NCBI GenBank assembly: GCA_037367405.1
Contig: JAZKJV010006951.1
Span: forward strand, 434,001 to 498,000
DNA: 64,000 bases
Origin: Ottelia alismoides
Taxonomy: Eukaryota > Streptophyta > Magnoliopsida > Alismatales > Hydrocharitaceae
Direction of reading: 5' to 3'
Below, in pieces: positions 55,573 to 64,000 of the stretch; the first letter of the stretch is position 1; every line of letters starts with the position of its first letter. The position numbers and the translations under genes were made by a program. The notes below the pieces were generated by a model. That model saw only the letters and a list, made by a program, of their open reading frames with translations, had not been told where the DNA came from and made no database searches.

Positions 55573-57069
55573 TAATGAATATGCATCTCATCATCTTTTT
55601 TCATTTATTTTAGCTTAAAATCCAATATAAAACAATTGTATATATTCATAAATCCACATTCTTACTAGCATGCATGTATGTGTAAATATTGTATATATAT
55701 TATTATTTTAATCTAAAGTAAATAAATATAGAAATAAAGGAAGAATAAAGAAAATTTAAAAAGACTGTATATAGGTAATATATATAGGATGACCCAAACC
55801 ATGAGAGAATGTCAATACTTGACCTGATCGACCTGGAATAAAGTAGGGGGAGATAGGGTGCTTAATTACAAAATTCAAAAAATTATTTTGTAAATACTTA
55901 CCATTTATTTTGTGTATATTTATATAAAACTAAAGATGTTTTATTTGTACATAAATTGATCTCAAATCAAATAATTTTCAAAACAAAACTTGTAAAATAA
56001 AATGTTTTTCTAAATAATAATAATAATTGCAAAATTAGATCATGTATAAAATAAAAGTAACTATACTCGGAAAAAGACTTAAATCTATAATTTAAAGATC
56101 AATTCTGGCTCCATACGAATTCAAATTGAGTCAAATTCACTTCCATTGTACTAGAAATAAATTATCTTTAAAATGGTTGTGATTTCATAATTTTTGGAGG
56201 TATGGTTGAAAAGTTTGTTTTCTGTGGTGGTTTTTGCAATTATTTGTTATATTATTTTTGTAATTTATTTTTTTATATATTATATTTTCATAAATGTAAA
56301 TATTTATCACAATAATTTAAAGTAATCAAAATTTTCCTCAAAACATGTATATAAAATTATTTCTTGTTTGTACATGTGTGTAATGTACATTATGTGTATA
56401 TAATATGTATAAAATTAACCTCTTTATATAAAACCACCAAAAAATTATCTAAATAATTAACTAATTTAATATAATTATGAGAATTTTATTTATTTATTTA
56501 TCTTATTTGAATATTTACCACATATATAAGATTTGATTGTATACATTAAATAACCACCACTAATGTGGCTAATTATTTTTTTGTCAATTAGTTATATATT
56601 AATATATTTAATTCTGAATTTTTTAATTTAATTAATTTATTAATTTTATTTATCTAATTATACCACTAACTCCCTTCCTTATTTTCCTCTCCATTCAATT
56701 TTTGAACTACACATTTGTTATATTTTCTATTTAATTAGATCCTCCTCCCTCGTTCTCACTTGGTAAAACTTTTGGTGAGATGTGTCTAATCTTCGAGAGC
56801 TTCTTATTGTAGAAAGGTGCCTAGCCTCCGAGTCGTTCAGTGACAATAAGTCAGCCTTCGTCGAGGTCATTACAGTAATATCCGCTCCCAATGTGAGATC
56901 CATTTTATTTCTCATTTTTCATCTAGGTTAATCGTGGGATAATTTTTAGTTATAATTTCATTCTCAATTTTTATTTCAGGATCGTAGTTTTTAATCATAG
57001 TTTTTAATCAACAATAACAATTCGATCCACCCTTGATTTTGATTCCATCTCATTTTCTCTATCTCATTA
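55573..57069 (+). repeat. LTR F, 5' copy, first 1.5 kb only
   Basis: It matches 60201-61703 along its length, from atgaatatgcat to ctatctcatt, with moderate divergence. The start reads TAATGAATATGC (3' copy CGATGAATATGC; ancestral form probably TGATGAATATGC). After 57069 it no longer matches the 3' copy, which runs on for at least another 2.3 kb, so the rest of this LTR has been deleted. Confidence 0.85.
56425..56432 (+). promoter_or_regulatory. Possible TATA box of LTR F (5' copy)
   Basis: TATATAAA before accacc; the 3' copy has the same at 61046-61053. A second TATATAAG lies about 95 bp downstream in both copies, so the choice is uncertain. Confidence 0.4.
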
Positions 57070-57098
57070 GTGACTAGAGACATGCATCCCATGAGAGT

Positions 57099-57698
57099 GT
57101 GCCCATGTTATCCAACCCCAAGGAATTTGACCTTGATGATAATATCAGAGATTTTTGTTGTATGTTGGATGATACTGAGACCCACGAATTCCTCTTAAGG
57201 GAGGAAGATTTGGAAAGAAGAGACCTTGGAGTTCCCCTTTATAGTATGTGGCAATGCATTGGTGACATCCACGAGATTTACACAATAGAAACCCTAGAGC
57301 AGACTATAGACTCTGAGACTAGACATGATGGACATGATTTGACTACTTTCACTGATGAGTCTGTTCCTTTTCACCTTGATTTAGATGAGTTTGATAAGGC
57401 TGAATTTGATTTGATTGCTTTTATAAAGGAATTCAGGCCTTATAATGAGGATGATGATCTAGCAGTGGCTCGCCATGATGAAAATGATTTTACTTTTTCT
57501 GATAATGAGTTCAAGCCTTTTTACTTTGATATTTGCGAGACTTCCCAGGCCGGACATGATCATACTACTTCCACTGATCGGTTCGTGCCTGCACACTCTG
57601 AGACCGCTGAGGATACATCCCTGGTTGATCTTGATCGGTTTGTGTCTAATGATGACCCCAATATCGATCGACACCTTGTCACCTCCATTCCTCATTGA
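57099..57698 (+). CDS. Acidic repeat-bearing ORF of element F, function unknown
   Basis: This intact 199-codon frame is the longest open frame in element F. The start at 57099 is a GTG read as the first codon of MPMLSNP; the first ATG in frame is at 57105, and the frame is also open upstream to about 57080. The protein is very acidic (Asp and Glu abundant, few Lys), with no signal peptide or membrane segment. It has an internal repeat: GHDLTTFTDESVPFHLD, then a degenerate NDFTFSDNEFKPFYFD, then GHDHTTSTDRFVPAHSE. I recognise no domain. It sits between the truncated 5' LTR and the 3' UTR, the slot where autonomous relatives end pol. The protease-RT linkers in A, B and H are also acidic, so it could be a relic of such a linker. 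Expression is unknown. Confidence 0.45.
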   Translation: MPMLSNPKEFDLDDNIRDFCCMLDDTETHEFLLREEDLERRDLGVPLYSMWQCIGDIHEIYTIETLEQTIDSETRHDGHDLTTFTDESVPFHLDLDEFDKAEFDLIAFIKEFRPYNEDDDLAVARHDENDFTFSDNEFKPFYFDICETSQAGHDHTTSTDRFVPAHSETAEDTSLVDLDRFVSNDDPNIDRHLVTSIPH

Positions 57699-57820
57699 TC
57701 TCGCAAGAAAGTCTACTTTCTACCTTCTTAACCTTTGTACATCCACTCCTCCTGTATATCCTTTCGTTTCATTCTTTCTTCTTCCATTTTATCATTCACC
57801 CCTTTTCGTGTGTATATATG

Positions 57821-57852
57821 TTATACTTAGGATGTGCTTTACCTAAATATAA
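57821..57852. repeat. Hairpin with tract-like arms (F, first)
   Basis: ttatacttagg (57821-57831) pairs with cctaaatataa (57842-57852) with one mismatch. The right arm runs into gggagg. Confidence 0.75.
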
Positions 57853-58032
57853 GGGAGGTGAATGATTTTTGTTGTTAATATTGTTTTTTTTTGTTCTTTT
57901 CTTCTCTCGCTTGCACCCCCCAACTTGTTGATATTCTATACTCAGGTCTATTCTACCCTAAGTATATGGGTGCAAGATGAACCGTTGAGTCAATCAATTC
58001 TTTTCAACAATTTTCCTCTTTTATGTTGTCTT

Positions 58033-58064
58033 CTATACTTAGGATTACTTGATCCTAAGTATAG
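58033..58064. repeat. Perfect hairpin with tract-like arms (F, second)
   Basis: ctatacttaggat (58033-58045) pairs perfectly with atcctaagtatag (58052-58064), 6-base loop. The right arm continues as aagtataggggg. Confidence 0.86.
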
Positions 58065-58587
58065 GGGGATCACCGACTTCTATACTTTTAATAATTTCTT
58101 TATGTCATTGTAGCATAGGAGTATTTTCATTTTGCTATACTTAGCACGAGTTATATTTTCCTTTGCTGCTCTCTTATCACTCTGAGGACATAGTTTGAGC
58201 AATGTATAGGAGAGTGCCATATATATTGTATACATATCTTAGACGTAACTCGTACTTTTAAATGTAATTATTATTTTTTGTATACTATTTGTATATGTAT
58301 ATAAATGTGTAAAATCCACGTGTGTGTATAGAGACTTTGGTCATCTTCTATATTTACAAAAAAACAAACAAAGAAAAAAACAAAAAAATATTCATTTCTT
58401 TTAAAAAATAAAAAAACAAAAATACACAAAATCCTCTTATAAATTTTTTTATACTTGTATATATTACTAACCCTTTTTCTTAAAAAAATTCCCTAAAAAA
58501 ACTATAAAACCAAAAGTCTATAAAAAACTTCATAATTAAATTCCAAAAAAGGATATTTCTCCTCATATGTGCATCATTTCTTCTTGA

Positions 58588-58902
58588 GTAAATTACAAAA
58601 AAGTCCCCGTACTATGCACCTGATTTCAATGTCATACCCTAACTTCAAAAAGTAACAATGTGGAACCTGAACTTTCAAATTTATTGTAATGTGGTCACTG
58701 ACTATTGAAATTTAAGGTTAAAATGATGAAATAATCAACTAAATTTGTATAGTGAAGGACCACATTGAGACAAAGTTAAATGTTTGGGTACCACACTATT
58801 ACTTTTTGAAGTTCAGGTATAAGCCACATCTCACTTGACTCGGCACGGATGTTTTTGACATTGAAGTCATGTGTCTAGTTCAGGGACTTTTTTGTAATTT
58901 AC
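58588..58902. mobile_element. Foldback MITE, about 315 bp
   Basis: The ends are gtaaattacaaaaaagtccc and its inverted form gggacttttttgtaatttac. The inverted repeat extends about 125 bp inward on each side with mismatches (for example tcaatgtc, acttcaaaaagtaa, caatgtggt and their complements), leaving a loop of about 60 bp. There is no coding capacity. A target-site duplication is not clear from the flanks (ttcttga and tttactc), so the superfamily cannot be assigned. It lies in the 3' UTR of F. Confidence 0.85.
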
Positions 58903-60186
58903 TTTACTCTTTCAAAAATGCATAAAAAGTTCAAAATTAAAAAATTGTTTAAAAAAAGATTTTGCTTTCTTTTCTCTGCATTGTACATATATTTATTGCA
59001 TTTGCATGTGCATTTTTCTGGATAATATTGACATTTCAACTGAGGTTGGAATAAGATTGAAGAATGGAGCTTAGTTGGACTTCATCTATTTAATTTCAGG
59101 GGAACCATATATGAACTGGAGTTAACACTTTTCAGGTCATAATCACTTGACTCTTTGAAATGAAGACTATGTTCACATGTCGTCTTTATTAGTCTAAGTA
59201 GAATATTTCAAAACACACGCATAATTCTTCCAGACTATGGCTTATCTTAGACAAGAACTCTACACGTAACTCTTCATGGAGGAGGTAGTGAGAAGGCAGA
59301 ATCATTTGGCTAGGAGTAGCATACGAGGGTAGTACATCTAGGAGGAACGTCTCATACTCCTCTTGGGAGGGATGTGCTTCTCAACCTAATCTAGTGGCAT
59401 TGAGGTCTAAAGACAGGATGTTGTGGGGTTGCAATAATGCTTCAAAAGAGGGATAGTCTACTATCTCAAGAGCAAAAATTCCTTATGTACATGTTACACC
59501 TTGTATATATTTTTAGAAAAGAAAAGAAAAAAGGAAAAGAAAAAAGAAAAAAGAAAAGAAAAAAATGTAGAATCTCCAAAAGTGGACATGTCTGCCAGAG
59601 TGTATATACAAGTGAAAAAATATTAAAAAAAGAGCTTCAAAGTCAAATTTTTGTAAGCTTGTAGCGGATGACTAAGCTACACTGGTCATGCATCCAAGGA
59701 TAGGTAGCTACACTAGTTACCATCCATTCTCTTCTCCATCTCCTTTTCTTCAGCTGGTTGTACTTGAACTTAGAAGGGAATATCCCTGCTCGTCGAGGAA
59801 AGAGTTGCTCAACCGGGGGACTAGAGATACCTTGTTGAGAGTGGTTGTTTCTTTTCTACTTTTGAGATCGGGAGCTATATTTCACTTATACTGTACAAGT
59901 AAAATTTCATAGTCATAAGAATTTGTGTATGTAAACTTGTTCTGACCTGATTGTTGAGGCAACCTGAATAGGATTCTTATGGAACTTGAAGGTTGTTAGG
60001 TTTTAAATTCATTTTCCAATAAGGTTCAGCCACACTAATAATCCAAAGGTCTGACTGAGCTCCAAACTACTGTTTTATGAAGATAAGTTTAATACTCAAA
60101 ATTGTGCTAATTTCTTTATTTTTCCTTTCTTTTCTTTTATTTACTTATTCTTTCAAATAAGTGTTTACTAAGGGATTCGAAAAGGT

Positions 60187-60200
60187 AAAGCATAGGGGGA
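60187..60200 (+). other. Element F polypurine tract
   Basis: aaagcataggggga directly before the LTR start at 60201. Confidence 0.8.
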
Positions 60201-63200
60201 CGATGAATATGCATTTCATCGTCTTTATTCATTTATTTTGGCTAAAAATTCCTTATAAAACACATGTATATATTGACAATTACATGGTCTTACTAACTTA
60301 CATATACGTGTAAATATTGTACATATATTATTATTTTACCCCAAAATAAATAAATAAGGAAGTAAAGGAAAAATAAAGAAAACAAAAAAATGTATATATT
60401 TAATTGATACAGGCTGACCCGAACCCCGATAGAAGGTCAAGACTTGACCTGATCGACTAGGAATAAATTAGAGAAAGATTGGGTTCTTGATCACAAACTC
60501 CAAAAAAATGTTTGTAAATACTTTTCATTTATCCTATGTATATTTATATAAAACTAACACTATTTTATTTGTACATCAGTTGATCTAAAATTATATAAAT
60601 TTTTAAAGAAAAAGTTGTAAATAAAAATGTTTTCTAAATAATAAAAATAATTGCAAATATAAATCATGTACAAATAAAAGTAATCACACTCGTAAAAAAC
60701 TGTAGAGCTATAATTACAAAATCGATTTCGGCTCCATACAAACTCAAATTGAATGAAACACACTTCCATTGTACTCTAAATATAATTATCTTTAAATTGA
60801 TTATGATTTCATAATTTTTGGAGTTACAAATGAAAAGTCAAATTTCTTGGGTGGTTTTTGCAGTTTGGCCATTTATTTTTTGTTTTTTATGATATATATC
60901 ATATTTTCAATAATTGTAAATATTGTTCATAATAATTTAAAGTAAATAAATTTTTCTTTAAAAAATGTATGTAAAATTATTTCCCTATTTGTACAAGTGT
61001 ATAATGTATTTTATGTATATATGATATGTACAACATTAACCTCCTTATATAAAACCACCAATAAATTTTATATCTAACACTAATTAATTAAATTAATATA
61101 ATTACAAAATTTTGATTGAGTGATTGATTGATTTGATTTGAAAACCTACCATGTATATAAGATTTTATTGTATACCTTAAATAACCATCCTTAAGGTGGT
61201 TAATTATTTTTTACCAATTAATTATTTTATTAATTTATTTAATTCAAAATTTAATTTTTAATTTATTTAGTTAATTTATTTTCCTTATCTAATTCAACCA
61301 CTAACTTCCATCCTTATTTTCCTCTCCACTCAAATTTTGAATTTGAAATTCGTTTCATTTTCATTTAATTGACTCTTCCTCCCTCGTTCTCACTTGATCA
61401 AACTTTTGCTGGGAGGAGCCTAATCTACAAGAGCTTCTTATTGTAAAAAGGTACCTAGCCTTCGAGCCATCCGGTGACAACGAGTTGGCCTTCGCTAATG
61501 TCACTACAATAATTTTTTGCTCCCAAGGTGAGATCCATTTTATTTCTCATTTTTCATCTAGGTTAATCGTAGGATAATTTTTAGTTTTAATTTCATTGTC
61601 AATTTTTATTTCTAGATCGTAGTTTTTAGTCTTAGTTTTTAATGAACCGTCATGATTCGATCCACCCTTGATTCTGGTTTCATCTCAATTTCTCTATCTC
61701 ATTGTTGCACGTTCTCCTCACGCAATCTTTCAACACTGGTCACGCACGATGGCCGAGGATACTGTTCCGATCTCCCGTTTCTCTTTATTCAAAGTTATTC
61801 ACATTTTTTGCATTTTATTTTAGACCTGGTCACCATGCTCGAATCGGATATCATTTTTTATCCATATTTTATTTGCAGGAATAAAAAAATTAATTACGAA
61901 AAAAATATTTGTTGCCTTTTCAAAAAAATCAAAATAAATATATAAATATATAAAAAATCCGATTCCATTTTTACAATTAATATATATATATATATATTCT
62001 CTATAGTTTATATTTTAAAAATAATAAAAATATAAAAAATAAAGAAAATCCGACAGCAGGTGTCGCCCTCTACATCCTCAGGCAACGCCCGCCACCCAAA
62101 CTACTGTCGTAGCCCCATCGCCTTCTCTGCCCGCACAGAGCTCCTTTGCCTGGAGCTTGAAGTAGCCTTGTGGCACAACAGATGCTCCTCCTTGCCATTG
62201 ATAAACGGAGAAGACCCCGCACCCCAACATGTACCTTCCTCCATCAAGAACCAACCACCTGTCGATGATCCCGACTTCGCTTCTTCGTTGTCCAATCGCA
62301 GACCCGCGTGCTTCTTCCAGATTTCGAAAACATGCCACCCAGACCATGGACGTGCTCTCATTGGAGGAGTGTGAACGCCATCGTCATCCTCCTGCTGCTG
62401 TGAGCAGCCTGTCCCTTCACAATGTGTTTCAACCGACCAAGTCCACCGCACACGTGTCTCGCTAGTCATGTACGTCCACCACCTGCAGACGATCTCGCCT
62501 TCCATCTAGCCAAAATCCTCCATCCTCCATCCACTGCCTAGCACTGCCGAGGGAGTCTCGCTTTACCAGCTCCTCCACACGTGCATGGATTGTCCTACAG
62601 CCTGACACTGCTCAAAGCTCTAGTCCCCACAGACATATTCACTATGCCATGAAGCCATAACACGATTCCTCCCGTCGATGACCATCATCTTGTCGCGTCT
62701 AGTCGAATACCTCCGCCCGTTGTTGCTCACTCGAGTGAGGGAAGAAGAGGCGACAACCCCCTTTCTCCTTTGTCTTTTTAAAGAAACGAAGAACAACAAA
62801 CACTAAAGGGGTAAAACAATTGGGCAAATTATAATGATACATCCAGCATTTATCAAAATTTCAAAGAAGAACTCTGCCTCGAGATTGAAACATAAATTTT
62901 TTTTAGCAAATTACACGTTCACCCCCAGATTTATTTTATATTGTTAGAAGACCCTTGCCAGAGCCAAGCACATTGTTTGCACGCGATTCATTGGTTTATT
63001 TGTGAACTTTCTCCTGCATTTCATTTCTGTACATTTCAATTCAAAAACAATAACAATTTGCATTCCAGTCCTTCATTTCCAGACACTTATTGTTGATGTT
63101 TTCTCATTGGAATAGATGTTATTTGTGTTCAATAAATTAACTTAGACTCCTATTGTGGTCCTGATCATTGTATACATTTTTCATTGCATTTTCATTCCAT

Positions 63201-64000
63201 TTGTTATTATTAAAAAATCAAAAACTTCACATTTTCCCTGTTTGACCTTTGAAAAATCATAAAAGTTCAAATATTATGTAAAAATTCCAAAGAAAAATAA
63301 CTAGTTTTCTTTTTATGCATTTTATTTTTTGTCTAAATTTCATGCATTAATTATTTTAAAAACCAAAAAATCGTAAATTACTACAAAATCTCATAAAAAC
63401 ATAAAAAAATGCAGAACAATTAAAATTTGTGATTTTAATTCATGTTTGTAGATATTTTCTATTAATTTTTAGGACAAATAAATTTTGTTATTTTTGCAAT
63501 TATTTGTATCTTTAAGTTAAAAAATAATCCTTTGCTAACTATTTTCATTATTCTCTATTTTTATTTATCTTAAAAACCCTAAAAGCATATAAAATCTCTG
63601 AATAAAATACAAAACAGTAAAATCCACAAAAATACAAAAAGATTTTATTTAGTTATTTTAAAGAATTTTTGTTATATTTTAAAAAATATAGGAAATTACA
63701 TCTCTTTTTTGTATAAAGTTGTTTTGAAAATTATATTTTTATATATAAAAAAAATTTTCAAAATTAAAATCATTTAAAACTTGAAAATAAAAAAATAAAA
63801 AAATAGAAGTTAAAAGATTAAAAATATTAAAAAGACAAAAATCCTACACAAAAATCAAGATAGTTTGTATTTGCGTTCCCTTTTTCTTTTAGTTAATTTT
63901 TTAACTAATATAATAACCATCGGGAATTGTAGCCTCCCTGAGTTTTATCTTGTTGTTATACAAATTAATTATATTACAAAAAATTCTCTTAATGCAGTAC
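60201..64000 (+). repeat. LTR F, 3' copy, continues beyond the window
   Basis: 60201-61703 matches the 5' copy. 61704-64000 has the layout of the second half of LTR B: an AT-rich stretch, a run of TA (61979-62000), a GC-rich block (62050-62770) and AT-rich U5. No LTR end is seen before 64000. Open frames of 78-134 codons on both strands at 62060-62505 belong to the GC-rich LTR block; I see no evidence that they are genes. Confidence 0.72.

Larger units (their letters stand above)
57699..60186 (+). other. Element F 3' UTR
   Basis: It has tract-like hairpins (57821-57852, 58033-58064), an A-rich stretch (58350-58560), a foldback MITE (58588-58902), a GA-rich microsatellite-like run (59516-59566), and at 59650-59960 a block shared with the 3' UTR of A. 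No credible gene. Confidence 0.7.
55573..64000 (+). mobile_element. Element F: deleted Athila-type element, right end outside window
   Basis: Direct repeats at 55573-57069 and 60201-61703, a polypurine tract at 60187-60200, a 3' UTR with tract-like hairpins and sequence shared with the 3' UTR of A identify an Athila relative. It lies in H in the opposite orientation. The primer site, leader, gag and pol are all missing; an acidic ORF stands in their place. It is either a large deletion derivative or a non-autonomous family. Confidence 0.8.

Noticed and set aside
59516..59566. GA-rich run as a regulatory element
   Set aside because: Simple low-complexity sequence; nothing else supports a role.
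62060..62505. 134-codon minus frame and 104-codon plus frame
   Set aside because: They sit in the GC-rich part of the F 3' LTR, overlap each other on opposite strands and have no recognisable motif.

Overview
The window is plant nuclear heterochromatin made almost entirely of LTR retrotransposons nested in one another. Evidence for a flowering-plant source is a copia element with the classic plant initiator-Met primer site, several Ty3/gypsy elements of the plant Athila type (tRNA-Asp-like primer sites, a G-rich polypurine tract directly before a TGATGAATC LTR start, very long AT-rich LTRs, long 5' leaders and 3' UTRs), and a foldback MITE. I see no cellular gene, tRNA or rRNA. The species cannot be named from this sequence.

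Layout. (1) 1-10090, plus strand: a decayed Ty1/copia element; its 5' LTR is cut by the window edge, its 3' LTR is complete, and its pol is riddled with stops. (2) 10091-15195, minus strand: the 5' part of an Athila-like element (D) with an alternating tandem-repeat block, leader, primer site and partial LTR. (3) About 15300-16062, plus strand: a protease fragment (E). (4) 16063-19545, plus: most of an LTR of family A. (5) 19546-25708, plus: gag end, protease, RT, RNase H and integrase plus 3' UTR of element B, the best preserved pol here. (6) 25709-28690: 3' LTR of B. (7) 28691-29961, plus: C-terminal half of the pol of a host element H. (8) 29962-33219, plus: partial LTR of family C. (9) 33220-49138, minus: element A (start of its 3' LTR, 3' UTR, broken gag-pol, leader, primer site, complete 5' LTR). 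(10) 49139-53910, minus: gag fragment, a reversed leader and 5' LTR of B. (11) 53911-55572, minus: N-terminal half of H (RT, linker, protease). (12) 55573-64000, plus: element F, with a partial 5' LTR, an acidic ORF, a 3' UTR carrying a MITE, and a 3' LTR that runs off the window.

How the pieces fit. A had inserted into B between gag and protease; B had inserted into the RT of H; a family C element had inserted into the integrase of H; F had inserted into H near its protease. Both A and B now lie in two pieces in opposite orientation. A single inversion of about 17.2 kb (16063-33219) explains this: it cuts the 3' LTR of A near its bp 443. Flipping the segment back rejoins that LTR, both parts of B, and the two halves of H's RT. 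It could be a real chromosomal inversion or an assembly error between repeats.

Other points of interest are repeated hairpins in the 3' UTRs of A, B and F whose arms copy the polypurine-tract motif, an alternating two-type repeat array in D, a reversed leader bounded by two primer sites in B, and an acidic repeat-bearing ORF in F. All boundaries and comparisons were read by eye, so identities are estimates.
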